64,000 nucleotides of DNA from Synaphobranchus kaupii (GCA_029718625.1 CM056376.1:106541363-106605362); one strand, 5' to 3'. Positions 38,236 to 61,244 are shown, counted from the stretch's first letter. The notes: generated by a model from the letters alone, not told the origin. Made by a program: numbers and translations.

Positions 38236-39452
38236 CATTACCTAATGCCGCTTTTGTGTCACCGCATTAAAAGGGAGTGAATTATCAGCTCAACTGTGGG
38301 ATTAGAAATGAAAGGTGGGCATGAGAGGATTTTTATTTTACTCTCCCACTCATCGACAGAGCACTCTGAATGGACTGCGATAATGAGCTTCGCTTGGATT
38401 ATGAAAAAAAAACTGCATTTTATTTAGTGTTTTCAGAAAATGGATGAATGAAATGATTTGGCTGTTATAAAATGCCCCCCTCTGCAGGAAGGAAGCCCAG
38501 TCAGATTTGCTGTATAGTGGCAGAAATGGGTGAGATGCCTTGGGCGCACATATATTTGGTAACGCTTCGCACCTACACCCGTGCACCCATGTGCATACAC
38601 ATTTGTCATTGTCCGTAACCCTGTGGTGTGACGTGTCATGTTGTTAAGCATGATCAATTTTAGGAAATTCTGGGCTCACTGTGCTGAGAATTTATTACAG
38701 ATGAAGCCTGTACTGTCTGACAGGGACCTGGGTCTTTACCCTGTGGGCTAAATGTCTCACATTGTACATCAGGCACGATGTCATTGCTAAGTTTGGCTAT
38801 AGTGCTGGTGTCAGAAACAAGCTACTGCAATGTATTAAATTTCCATTTCCAAATGAATTTTCCTTACAAGGATAACATCGGGTGGATGCATCATTTAAAA
38901 TCAACATACCGTTGTGTAATCACATAGACAGACATCGACTGATATCTGAACAGTGTATCACTGTAGTGTAAAGGCTTAGTGCAGGGAGTAGCAGATCCCA
39001 AACCGTGTTTAAATGAGGCCCAGAACCTGGTGGAAAAACTCTGAAAAAACAATAATGGCTGCAAATAAACAGAGCAACATGTGTTTACTCTCGTACTGTA
39101 TGTCTGTGTGTGCACAATGAGCCTAGATGGGCTAAAAGGCCTGTTCTTTGGGAGTTATACTGAAAGTGTCAGGATGTACAGCTTTGGGACATAATTCCAT
39201 CTTTATGGTAAGATGAAATCTGCTCTTAATTTCTTTTTAATTTTAAGTACAAAACAGATGATGCCATAGCGATTTATTGTGGATGAGAAAAAAAGACCTG
39301 CAAATGTTTATTGTGCTGGGGGTGGTGCTATAACCCTGATAAATGAGTCACCATGTCCTTCAAATAAAAGCAGGCATGTTGGCAGATGAATCATCAAAAA
39401 ATTAACTTTTCAAGTCTAATAAACCATATTTCGTACAAATCCAACTTTTTAA
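38236..39452. other. Unique intronic DNA, nothing recognised
   Basis: No element, repeat array or coding signal seen. Confidence 0.5.
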
Positions 39453-39650
39453 AAGTATTTGGTAACACTTTATAATAATGTCATGTAATAGATCATTAGT
39501 AAGGCATTTGTTCATTATTTACTTACAATTTATAAATTCTGGGGGGGGGGGGGGGGGGACTCACTGGTCAACTGGGAGAGAACTTGAACAATCTTATATA
39601 TCCATCCTCCTGCTTCCAGTGGGTGGGGCTGGGGCTTGCCCAAGGGCTGG

Positions 39651-39798
39651 GCCCAGGCTGAGGCTGGTACTAGGGCCCAAGGGCAGGGCCCAGGCTGAGG
39701 CTTGTACTAGGGCCCAAGGGCAGGGCCCAGGCTGAGGCTGGTACTAGGGCCCAAGGGCAGGGCCCAGGCTGAGGCTGGTACTAGGCCCCTTATAGCTG
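39651..39798 (+). repeat. 37-bp minisatellite inside the MITE (about 4 copies)
   Basis: GCCCAGGCTGAGGCT starts at 39651, 39688, 39725 and 39762, an exact 37-bp period. One copy has CTTGTACTAG in place of CTGGTACTAG. Confidence 0.93.
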
Positions 39799-39886
39799 TA
39801 CTTGCTCTGGGCTCTTATCAGACACGTCATTTGCATCTGTCACCTCAAATTAATTATTAAAAGAGGAGCATGGACTGGTGGAATGA

Positions 39887-39890
<4 letters not shown>

Positions 39891-39964
<74 letters not shown>
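39891..39964 (+). repeat. (GT)n microsatellite inside the MITE
   Basis: An uninterrupted run of about 37 GT units. Confidence 0.95.
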
Positions 39965-39969
<5 letters not shown>

Positions 39970-40329
39970 CAATCAATCAATCAAATTTGATTTAAAATGC
40001 ATTATCACCAGCGTGGGTTTCAACACACTTTTAACTCATGTTAATGAATACATTTATAGATCTATTATGTAGGCATAATGATTTATAAATTGCAAGTAAA
40101 TAATGAACAAATGCCTTACTAATGATCTATTATTATGTGACCTATGACATTATTATAAAGTGTTACCAAGTATTTTAAGTGTAAAAATTATTAGTCACTT
40201 ACTTTGAATTCCACTAAATTATGAATTGGGTTTGCAGAGATGTTGACTCTCTGTAGATCACTCATGGACATCATTATCACGTTTGTGCACCCTGCTATTG
40301 ACGTATGGCTGGCGGATTTTTAGAGCTGT

Positions 40330-40430
40330 CTCCCTCAATCAATAAAAATGCCTTGCTTTCAGCTCTGATATTGATCGCATTGACAGGTGACAGATGTATC
40401 AATCATGCAGCCTCTTTTATTGACAAAGGG
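40330..40430. promoter_or_regulatory. Candidate regulatory patch with clustered homeodomain/TALE-like motifs
   Basis: Within 100 bp there are CAATCAATAAAA (40336-40347), TTGATCGCATTGACAGG, TGACAGGTGACAG (40381-40393, two MEIS-like cores), ATCAATCATG (about 40399-40408, PBX/HOX-like) and TTTATTGACAAAGG. The density is above that of the surroundings. It is inference only; no conservation data are available. Confidence 0.3.
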
Positions 40431-52670
<12,240 letters not shown>

Positions 52671-52936
52671 GACCCAGACGCTGTAGCCCACTGGAGCCCG
52701 GTGCCTCAGACCCAGACGCTGTAGCCCACTGGAGCCCGGTGCCTCAGACCCAGACGCTGTAGCCCACTGGAGCCCGGTGCCTCAGACCCAGACGCTGTAG
52801 CCCACTGGAGCCCGGTGCCTCAGACCCAGACGCTGTAGCCCACTGGAGCCCGGTGCCTCAGACCCAGACGCTGTAGCCCACTGGAGCCCGGTGCCTCAGA
52901 CCCAGACGCTGTAGCCCACTGGAGCCCGGTGCCTCA
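52671..52936 (+). repeat. Seven perfect 38-bp tandem repeats
   Basis: The unit begins GACCCAGACGCTGTAGCCC and ends CCCGGTGCCTCA. The array is exactly 266 bp, or 7 x 38. By eye all copies are identical, so expansion or homogenisation is very recent. Confidence 0.96.
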
Positions 52937-53232
52937 GACAGCCATTTTGCGTTCGCTTCCTGTTAAATGGGCCAGACAGCAGCTCTTGTGCTAAAGTGCA
53001 GTTCTGTATAATTCCCTCTCTACCTGGCCCCAGTGTTGAGATTATTACGAAAAAATCACTCGCCTGGCTCTGCTTTCACGGGCGTAATTCCTTCAGCCCA
53101 AGTTAAGGGCGGACTGCTGCAACGGTGTCGCCTCCCAATTTATAGCGCGCTGGGATACAGGTGTCCTGGAGCATGCGCTTGTTTTCCACAGATTTGTCTT
53201 TTCTTTGTGTTTATGTGTTCATGTCTGTGGGT

Positions 53233-53235
53233 GCA

Positions 53236-53283
<48 letters not shown>

Positions 53284-53310
53284 TGTGTGCGTGCGTGTGT
53301 GCGTGCTTGT
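53233..53310 (+). repeat. (CGTG)n tetranucleotide microsatellite
   Basis: About 15 GCGT units and interrupted flanks. Unusually CpG-rich for this window. Confidence 0.95.
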
Positions 53311-53911
53311 GCATGTTCAGTTTTTTATAATGTGGAGGATAAATCCTGAGCATTATCATGTAGTTTTGCAGTTTTGTTGTAGGAAAGGTAGATTTCCATA
53401 ATTTACTGGGCTGCAATTCATTCACACCCTACATCCAAACTTTAAAAAAAAATGATTTTATTTATTTTAAATTGTGTGTGTGTGCATGTGTGTGTATGTT
53501 ATTCACCCCCCAGTATTCATTGGTCCATGCGTAGTGTTCCTACCTAAATATGGAGTCTAACCTCTAATTAACTGGAAAAGCTACATGGGAACCAGTTGCA
53601 GCAGATGATGGTGATGCAACCATAGCGGTTTATCATAATGCTGATTGCTTTTGAATGCAGTTCACCAACAATGTGTCCACAGTCCGCCTTGTTTTTCTCC
53701 AAAGTCCCCTCCAATAGCCTACCCTCCTAAATCAACCCCCCCCCCCCCCATCTATAGACACAGGAAGTGGTATAGGACCCTGTTTCTCTGCACTCACAAA
53801 GGCAGTAGACAATAGAAGCACTGTACCCTTCAGCTGGGAGAAAAGTTCCAGGGAGAGTCTGGGGTGGGGAACATCTTTGTTTGAAGCATCACAGGCAGAT
53901 CTCCTTACAGG

Positions 53912-53950
<39 letters not shown>

Positions 53951-53990
53951 TCTCTCCCTCTCTCTCTCCCCCTCCCTCCCTCTCTCCTTT
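53912..53990 (+). repeat. (CT)n tract
   Basis: A pure run of about 32 bp, then interrupted CT/CCCT. Confidence 0.93.
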
Positions 53991-56460
53991 ACTGTGCTGC
54001 TTTTCACAGTCCTGTCCAGTTAGAGAAGGGGACCCAGTCGCCAGTGCCATCCTCGCTCTCTTTGCTCACAGACACGCACGCAGGCACACACGCATGCACT
54101 GAGCCTCTCAGTGAGTTGAGCGACAGCGCCACTCGCAGGTGGCAGAAGGGACCCCCGGGGCCAGGCGAGGAGAAGAAGCATAATGGACTGACTGTGTTAG
54201 AGAGAGCTCAGAAGGAGCTGCCAAGCAGTGGACTATTCACTGTTTTGACCTTTTTAATCCAATTACGCTCGGCTTGGTCAAACCCATTTCCAGCATTCCT
54301 CTAGGTCAGTAGGGCAAGGTTGTTTGTCTTCCAGGCTTTTTCCTTCACGTGGGCGTGAGGATGGGCCCTGTGTACGTTCACCCAGGTGTCCAATCACACG
54401 CAGGCACACGTATGCCCACGTACCCATGTTTCCATTGCCTTCACTGTGGGCCGTGTGTATGAAACAAGTTACAGATGTTCTCAGAGGCTTTCCCCTGTTC
54501 TTCATCTGACATAAGGAGGCCTGTTAATCATAACCATAATCACAATTCATCATAATCTTGTTGGTCATAACGATTGACATTTGCCTTGTTATACTTTTTG
54601 TGTGGGGATCATATAATGGATGAATTTGATTTGGTTTTCTGAGGTGAATTTTTTTAGTTTACTACTTTATGTGCAACCTTTATTTGAAGGGTACTTTTTT
54701 GATTTGTGCATGTGACCATTACTAAAATAATAACATTGAACTGCCTTATGCAGCACTGTAATTGAATACAGTTTTCTGAATTCTCCTCTATAGGTGGGTG
54801 CAGTGTATTTGGACAGTTTTCTCTGTAGTTTGTTGCCGGTGTGTCTGAGTGTGTTTGGGGGTTGGATGTGTAAACCTATTTTTATACAGTCTATGGTGTA
54901 AACCCACTCTGACGCACAAAAGACTTCCAGAACTATTCTGGCAAGATGTGTCTGTCTCTCGCTCTCTCTCTCGCTCTCTCTCACATTTGGTCAATTTGTT
55001 GAAAATATAAACTGAATGCAGAATTAGACATTAGATGATATAAATGCCATAAATAAACAAAGGAATTAATATCAGCTTTAAACAAAGGGAGCCATTCTGT
55101 CCCATTGAGTCGCTGAGGAGTAAATCTGTTTTGGCTTCGTTTTTTGACGGAGGTTGTCTTGGCAGCGCTTTGCTCTCAGCATTACGCCACTCGCGCATTT
55201 AAGGAAGGAAGTGCTTCCTGTGTCTCTGCCTGTCCGCCGCACGCCTCTGTGACGTCGCTGCAAACTGTTATTTAAAACGACGTCTCAAAAAAAACACGAC
55301 GCCTCGTTATTTCTGCGTTCTCCCCCGTGTCTTCTCTCCCGTTCCGGCTGGGGGGGGAACATTCCTCCGGACCCCGGGAAAGAAAGGGGCGAATGGCAAG
55401 TGCTCGGCAGGCGGTGACAGCTGTATGGAGCGAGAACAAACGCCACTGACTGGCTTTTAATTGACCGTGGTGCACATGGACGGCTGTTTAGAGCGGGCTC
55501 GCTCAGCCTTACAGGGGATATAAACAAAAGAGGCGGCGTGAGGCGCCAGCGCATTTCGGGGGGGACCACACTGAGAGGCAGCCTTAGCCCCACTAATGTG
55601 GCAGACAGGACCCTGCACCAGTGGTGCCTGTTCCCTGTGATAATAGGCTCCATATGGAGCAATGGGGCTCATATATTAAGTATAGGCCCACGTAAGACAC
55701 AGGATTCAATCAACAATTGTCCTTAACTCTGCTTAAGAATTATAAGCAGTATGGCGAGTGCAGCAATCACATTCTGCCAAATTAAGTTTGTTAAGAAAAA
55801 GGGCACCATTTTGCATTTACTTGTGAGTCAGAGTTGTAAGGACGGTCTGGATGTTGATTGAATTTAAGCACATTATGGCCTCAAAAATCGGCAGTCCCAA
55901 GCTTAGTGTGTGAATTCATGACCTACTAAGCATAAAATAGATAATCAATAGGATGTCACCTCAGACTAAGCGGCCTCTTCTAATGATAAAGTATGCTACT
56001 GCCCAAAGCAAGGCTGCTTCTTCCTTAAATTACTGGTACTGTAGCTTGCGTGGAGTTTTACCTGTCCTCCACTGTAAGTCAAATGGCTTCTACAAACTGT
56101 GCTGTTTACTAATAAGATAATATGTGTGTTCTTTTTTCACACTTCCATTGTCAGGAGGTTTGTCATTCTGGTTTGTACCAGAAGGTTCCCAGTGTCTGCG
56201 TCTGCGTCTGTGTTTTTGTCTCTGTCTTTGACCATTTTCATGAATGGGGGTGTAGTGAAAGACACACAATGAACATTTGTAATGGTACAGATATTTGCAT
56301 TCGTAATTGCAATTACATCATTGATAGATCATTTTCAAAGTCATAGATACAAAGTAGAATAATTTCTTGGTAAATGTAATATTTGTGTGACTATGCAGCT
56401 TGGGTTGCCCATTGACCTTTGGCTCCATGACCCCTGACCTGGATGTTCTGTGTGTTGCAG

Positions 56461-56625
56461 GTGATCCTGGTCAGCTCCTCCATTAATGAGCGGGATCAGA
56501 TGCTTTTCATCAGCGTGGATGAGGGGGCGTCCTTCCAGAGACAACCACTCTTCTTCACCGTGGAGACGCTGCTCTTTCACCCGAAAGAGGAAGACAAGCT
56601 GCTGGCCTACAGCAAAGAGAAAAAG
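56461..56625 (+). CDS. sorcs2: sorcs2 internal coding exon (VPS10 propeller, first Asp box)
   Basis: This internal exon has 55 codons and is phase 0 at both ends. It follows a pyrimidine-rich acceptor ending TGTGTTGCAG and is closed by the donor AAAAAG|GTGATT. The translation starts VILVSSSINERDQ and ends LLAYSKEKK. It contains an Asp-box (BNR) motif SVDEGASF at residues 18-26 and the segment FHPKEEDK. From my knowledge of the family, this matches the SORCS2 VPS10 domain much better than SORCS1/SORCS3, which differ strongly here. SorCS2 is a type I membrane sorting receptor; its ten-bladed VPS10 propeller binds pro-neurotrophins and it partners with p75NTR in neurons. The donor is not a strong consensus (GTGATT lacks G at +5). 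The last 33 bp of the exon are echoed in a downstream tandem repeat, which is unusual. Paralogue assignment is from memory, not from a search. Confidence 0.9.
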
Positions 56626-56820
56626 GTGATTAATTGGTTTGTTGTTTTAGTCACCTCTGACAGGGTATTGGCCTATTGGAAGGAGAGAAAGGCCAGATAT
56701 CGCCTGGTTGTTTTAGTCACCGCTTACAGGTTGTTGGCCTGCAGAAAGGAGTGGAAGCGGCGCCACTGGTGTGCTGTTTTAGTCATCGCTGACCAGGTAT
56801 TAACCTACAGCCAGGATATG

Positions 56821-56829
56821 AGGGTGAGT
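56821..56829 (+). promoter_or_regulatory. sorcs2: Candidate alternative 5' splice site in repeat copy 4
   Basis: AGG|GTGAGTA, with the GT at 56824-56825, is a near-consensus donor with G at +5. It falls in phase 0 with the exon begun at 56461. Use of it would give a 363-bp exon and add 66 residues before the next exon. By consensus match it is better than the normal donor at 56626. Usage is unproven. Confidence 0.4.
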
Positions 56830-56880
56830 AATCAGTGGAGTAATCAGTGTGCTGACAAGCTGCTGGCCCATAACAAGATG

Positions 56881-56892
56881 AGGAAGGTAATT
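56881..56892 (+). promoter_or_regulatory. sorcs2: Candidate alternative 5' splice site in repeat copy 5
   Basis: GAGGAAG|GTAATT, with GT at 56887-56888, is a moderate donor in phase 0. Use would give a 426-bp exon adding 87 residues. The in-frame stop TAG follows at 56896, just inside the intron. Usage is unproven. Confidence 0.3.
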
Positions 56893-58239
56893 TCATAGTT
56901 TAAGACAGATCCAGGCTTTGATGTGTTGTTTTATGTATATCTGATGGTCAGCAACCAGATGCTCCCCTGTCTACTGAACACAGGAGCCGTCATGGATTCC
57001 TATGCCATCCTGTTTGACTTGAACGTGTTTAGAGGCTGCTGCAGATGGTTATCCCTCAATGAGGCATGTCTCACCATGAGTTCTATGTTTAACAAGTGCC
57101 TGTTGGTGCGTTTAACAACACCCCAGAGGCTTCCTGGTGGAACATCTGTTTATTTTGTCACTTCGGCAAAGTTGCTTTGCTCTAAGGGGGGCAAACCATT
57201 CGCTGCTTTCATATTTGATTTCAGCTTTTTAATTTAGTCATCTCTTGACATACGTTTGCTTGAAATCAGTAGACCATTAACTGAACTGATTGAGTAGCAC
57301 GCCGTTGTGTATTAATTCAGATGAATAGCTTGAATGCGGAGCACATAATTATTTCCCAAGGACAAAAAAGACTTTGAAGACTTCATCTTTGACTTTTGCT
57401 TCCAACTTGAAAACAAAATTTAAAAATTAAATTTCTGTGAGTGACAGTACACAGAGTTACATTTAATACAGCTGAAATACCACAAGTCATCACAATTATA
57501 TGTGCCTTTATAGAACAATGTTCTCTCATAATCAGTATTTACAGTAGATTCCATTGAGTACTGTACAATGGGAATATGATAACAGTCAAATAAAGTAGTC
57601 TGTTTTTCTTTATTTTCAAATTAGGCAGAATATGTACTTCGTATACACATGCAAAAATAATCCACAAAATGATGTGATGTGAAAGATGGGATATTAAAGG
57701 CTGATTATGAAACAGTCTCTTTTAACAGTTTTACTGTAGCAGCCCCAGTCTTAGGCTTGCCTTGCACTGTGGAGTTGGGCTTGTTCTGGTCGCAGTAGAA
57801 GGGTGAACAAGGATAGTCATTGCTTTAGCAGTAAATGCATGACTGGCTTCACTATAAAGAACATAAATGAGAGCCATTAAGCCTTTAGTGGAAAGTGATT
57901 CTATTTTGTGTTTTAAAAACGGTGCTTGTTGAACAAGAGGACTCTCAAGATGAAAGGTTTCATCGGCGACTAAACTTACATAATCCAAGGCAATCATCTT
58001 AAGGAAATTATGAGTCTGCTAGATTCATTTAAAGAAACGACGACATGCATGTTTTGACAGTTTGCCTTCATCAATGTGGGCTGCACACACCAAAGTAGGT
58101 CATGATAATATTAGATTTTATTTAGTAAGCAGATGCATTTAACAGAGCGCATGAAACACAACAGCTATTCCCCACCTGGGGTGCAATCACACTATTTATT
58201 TCTTTGTTATGATATTTCTATGTGGTGCAATTTTTCCAC

Positions 58240-58330
58240 TTAACATAACATAATAACAAGAATAGGCCATTCAGCCCAAAAATTTCTTCCATTTTTCTTC
58301 CACTAAGGGGTACCTAGTGCTCACCGTTTA
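58240..58330 (-). mobile_element. SINE/LINE 3' tail, reverse orientation
   Basis: AACATAACATAATAACAAG followed by AATAGGCCATTCAGCCCAA is the complement of a known fish and cartilaginous-fish tail (GGGCTGAATGGCCT...TTATGTTATG). The rest of the element is not recognisable with confidence, though it may extend to about 58520. Confidence 0.5.
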
Positions 58331-58844
58331 CCTAGATATGAACCTGCAAGACTCTGGGTACAAGTCAGGTTCCCTAACAACGGAGATCAGTGACCGAACT
58401 CCAGGTGAACTATAGTCATATCCCTGACACAATGGGGAAATCTGGGCCTTCTCAGAGCTGATGGGTGAGCCACTAAACACAGTGGACACTGGCAGACGTG
58501 GCTCCCGCCCAATTGTCACTGGTGTTTAGGATCCATGTGGTGCTAAAAGAGGGTTTCGTCATTTTCTAATAACATGCTTATTTTACAGTTCAGCCTGGCT
58601 TGGGTCATTTGACTTTACCTCAGAATCTGGCAACCAATTTTGTCTGGATGCGTGTGCTTAATGGACCTCTCAGCCATGCAAGACCTCCGTGAGAAGGAAT
58701 TTTTGGTTTGGCTGCCGAAGATGGTGTCTCACTGTTACTCATACCCGTCTAAAGTTTTGGCAAGTTAATTATCCGCATAATGAGTGGAAGCCAATAGCAA
58801 AGCTTTTGCTGTGGCCATCTGATGCTCTGGTTGTTATGGAGCTT

Positions 58845-59110
58845 TTACATTACATTACATTACGATCATTTGGCAGACGCTTTTATCCAAAGCGACGTAC
58901 AATAAGTGCCTATTGAAGGTCATTGACGCGACTACAAAGCAAATCCGACAAAGCACCGCTTTCTCACAGCGTAGGAGCTATCCCTAGTAATAAACATGAG
59001 AAGACAGTCAGCTATACATTCTGAACTATAGAATAACCAAAAACACAAGTTAAATAGAAAACAGGAAGCGAACACTATAGAATGGCCCTATATAGGTATA
59101 ATTTTAGTCG
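58845..59110 (-). mobile_element. Reverse-oriented retroelement fragment
   Basis: (ACATT)n followed by CATTTGGCAGACGCTTTTATCC and AAAGCGACGTACAATAAGTG is the complement of the common fish LINE/SINE 3' end. Sequence to about 59110 continues in the style of these elements, but its family is not identified. Confidence 0.6.
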
Positions 59111-59737
59111 AGGTGGAGTCTGAAAAAGTGGAGTCTGAAAAAGCTTGTATTGTTGTATAGTTAACTGCAAGGCTTGATGTGTGAGCTTGATGATTTATGC
59201 CGTATGATCAGTTTGTTCACAGGCCTGCCATTTATTAAACTGGGATATTGGGAAAGAATATGAAAAAGGATACACATTATTTTCTGAGCTGAAGAAAGAG
59301 CGAGATGAGTGAGATAACTTAGGGAGTAGGGGGTGGGGTTCTGGGAGAAATCAGTTGTGAAATAGTTTCCTTGAAATTGCAGTTCAAATATGTAGGATAC
59401 TGTTGGGAAAATCAATAGCTTTTCATTATGAGAGAAGATCAATGCACAAACACAGGAGCGAAATGTGCTGGAGTCATCTGAGATTAATGAGGGTGGGGTG
59501 GTGGGGGCGGGGGGGGGGGGGCTCGAAACGTTGAGCGAGGACATTCGAGAGTGCTGAATTGTTTTTGTGCTAAAACAATTTGCATTGTTAAATGCGCTGA
59601 CAAACTATAATGCAAGAGGCAAGTTGTTTGCCTCCTGCTAGGAAACTAGCAATCTTGTATCTTTTGTTCAGCGCTGTTTCTTTTTTTTATGCATTCCAGT
59701 CATGATTAACAGGATTGTTGATTTTTCTGGTTTTCAG

Positions 59738-59811
59738 CTGTATGTATCAACAGACCTGGGCAGAAAATGGACTGTACTACAGGAACGTGTGACCAAGGAT
59801 CGGATTTTCTG
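59738..59811 (+). CDS. sorcs2: sorcs2 internal coding exon (second Asp box)
   Basis: This exon is 74 bp, entering in phase 0 and leaving after two bases of a tryptophan codon. The acceptor is TTTTTCTGGTTTTCAG with a plausible branch site (GATTAAC) upstream, and the donor is TCTG|GTGAGC. The reading starts LYVSTDLGRKWTVLQE and ends VTKDRIFW. STDLGRKW fits the Asp-box pattern S-x-D-x-G-x-x-W, the hairpin repeated in each VPS10 propeller blade. The preceding exon ends SKEKK, which joins directly to LYVS as expected for SorCS2. SORCS1/3 have a clearly different sequence after LY, which supports the sorcs2 call. It is too short for most ORF finders but has clear splice signals and family fit. Confidence 0.92.
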
Positions 59812-59978
59812 GTGAGCATGAGGTTTTGCTTTCTTTTGTACTTGTTTCATACTTTCTTTCCTGCGAGTGATGTTATGAAGTGTTATGAAGTGCACGTCTC
59901 TGACTGATTGACTGCACTGCTCAGCTGGTGGACTGCAAGTGAAAAGGAGAAGATGGCTGACAGCATATGCACTTTAAT

Positions 59979-60530
59979 AGTAATAATGCCTTGCATTTAT
60001 ATAGTGGCTTTATCACACTCAAAGTGCTTTACAATGATGAGGGGGAAACTCACCTCAACCACCACCAATGTGTAGCACCCACCTGAGTGATGCAACGGCA
60101 GCCATTTTGCGCAACACACATCAGCTGAGGTGGAGAGAGAGAGAACAATTTCCTTGGCCAAGTAAACTGGGGGATTATTAGGTGGCACATTGAAAGTGTC
60201 AGGTTGGGAATATAGAGCCAGGACCCTGGGTAAATCCCTACACTTTGCGATATGTGTCATGGGATCTTTAATGACCACAGTGAGTAAGGACCTCAATTTA
60301 ACATCTCATCCGAGAGACGGCATCTCCTACAGCACAGCGTCCCCATCACTGCACTGGGGCATTTGGGTTTTATTTGGCCAAAGGGAAAAATTGCCACCTA
60401 GTGGCCCACCAAACCTCTTGCATAAGCAACTTAGTCTTCCCTGGTGGCCTCCCATCCAAATACTAACCAAGCCCACACCTGCTTAGCTTTGGCCATTCAG
60501 CAGGAACATAGTGCATGGTGGTATGGCTGC
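59979..60530 (-). mobile_element. 5S-rRNA-derived SINE, reverse orientation
   Basis: This is the complement of the element at 16592. The tail complement (ATTTATATAGTGGCTTTATC, AAAGTGCTTTACAATG) is at the left. The body (ATGGGATCTTTAATGACCAC, GACGGCATCTCCTACAGCAC) follows. The 5S head (CTCCCATCCAAATACTAACC, TGCTTAGCTTTGGCC, GGTATGGCTGC) is at the right. It diverges from the first copy throughout, so the two are independent insertions. Confidence 0.87.
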
Positions 60531-60689
60531 TGGCATAACTTCCTCTTTGGTGGAAGGCTAATCTGTGCTCTCCCGATTCGACACAGCAGCATTTTCTGCA
60601 AAGCGGGTAACAGGCTAAGGGGTTTTCCATGTTGTTGCAGATTGCACTGTGTAGTGTGGTTTAATGCATTCACACTCAAAGCAGGAACT

Positions 60690-60843
60690 GGGGGGTATTT
60701 CACAAAGCAGGATTACTGTGTTAGCTGGATAGATACACTGAGTAAAACCTGGAACTCTCCCAAATCTGGAACATGGACTGAAGTAAAAAGAGCTGTTCCA
60801 GGTTTTACTCAGTGCAGTTATCCTGCTTTGTGAAATACCCCCC
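60690..60843. mobile_element. Short palindromic MITE (154 bp)
   Basis: GGGGGGTATTTCACAAAGC (60690) and its complement ending at 60843 bound an almost fully palindromic element. ACTGAGTAAAACCTGGAAC also pairs with its complement. The right arm lacks about 17 bp present in the left arm. No clear target duplication seen. Confidence 0.85.
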
Positions 60844-61201
60844 ATGGTCGCTTAGTGTCCTGTTTTAGGTGTTCACAGGCAGAAGGCAGGGAAGGTGCGC
60901 TGAAGGTCAAAGAAAGCGTGTACGCTGCTCTCACTGAAAATTGTTTGTGGCCTGAATTTTATGGATCAGTGAATTTAAACCCAGGAGTTTTGAGGCATGG
61001 ACAGCATGATTAATTTTTTTGTGCAGACATAAAAACCATAACTGGCCTGAGCTGGTAAGGCCAAATCTTCTCTTAAAAGGCATTTCTGTGGAGAAATCCC
61101 AGCTACGATTTAAACCCTTGGGTTTCTGAGTATATTAATTCTGTCATATCTGTTGGCAAAAAATTAAAGAACAAACTGAAATATGCTAATTGATTATGGT
61201 G

Positions 61202-61203
<2 letters not shown>

Positions 61204-61244
<41 letters not shown>

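Larger units (their letters stand above)
39461..40167. mobile_element. hAT-like MITE with long inverted repeats
   Basis: GGTAACACTTTATAATAATG (39461) and its complement ending at 40167 begin inverted repeats of about 80-90 bp, with AGGCATTTGTTCATTATTT and AATTTATAAAT also paired. Perfect 8-bp target duplications AAGTATTT flank both ends (39453-39460, 40168-40175), typical of hAT. There is no transposase. The centre carries poly-G, a 37-bp minisatellite and (GT)n. Confidence 0.9.
52937..56460. other. Intronic DNA leading to the sorcs2 exon
   Basis: It holds (CGTG)n at 53233-53310, poly-C at 53736-53749, (CT)n at 53912-53990, a CT tract near 54955-54982 and a GC-richer patch at 55190-55560 with TGACGTCGC. 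The last 40 bp form the acceptor of the exon at 56461. Confidence 0.55.
56593..56898 (+). repeat. Exon-boundary minisatellite (about 66 bp x 5) echoing the sorcs2 exon end and its donor
   Basis: Copy starts are at 56593, 56659, 56725, 56791 and 56854, giving spacings of 66, 66, 66 and 63 bp. Copy 1 is the last 33 bp of the sorcs2 exon (DKLLAYSKEKK) plus the first 33 bp of the intron. Translated in the exon frame, later copies begin DRVLAYWKERK, YRLLACRKEWK, DQVLTYSQDMR and DKLLAHNKMRK. The intron half of copies 1-3 shares TGTTTTAGTCA. Copies are diverged (roughly 65-75 percent identical by eye), so the array is not recent. All spacings are multiples of three and no stop occurs until TAG at 56896. 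Copies 2 and 3 have lost the GT donor; copies 4 and 5 keep one. A further decayed piece may exist around 56920-56990. Confidence 0.88.
56626..59737 (+). other. sorcs2: sorcs2 intron between visible exons 1 and 2
   Basis: This intron of about 3.1 kb runs GT to AG. It begins inside the exon-boundary minisatellite. It also carries two transposon tails (about 58240-58330 and 58845-59110), a G-rich run at 59502-59521 and AT-rich unique DNA. I see no further exon. Confidence 0.85.

Noticed and set aside
56443..56898. The 151-codon frame starting MFCVLQ as a complete small gene
   Set aside because: Its first codons are the intron acceptor; the coding part is an internal sorcs2 exon and the rest is the tandem echo, of interest only as a possible exon extension.
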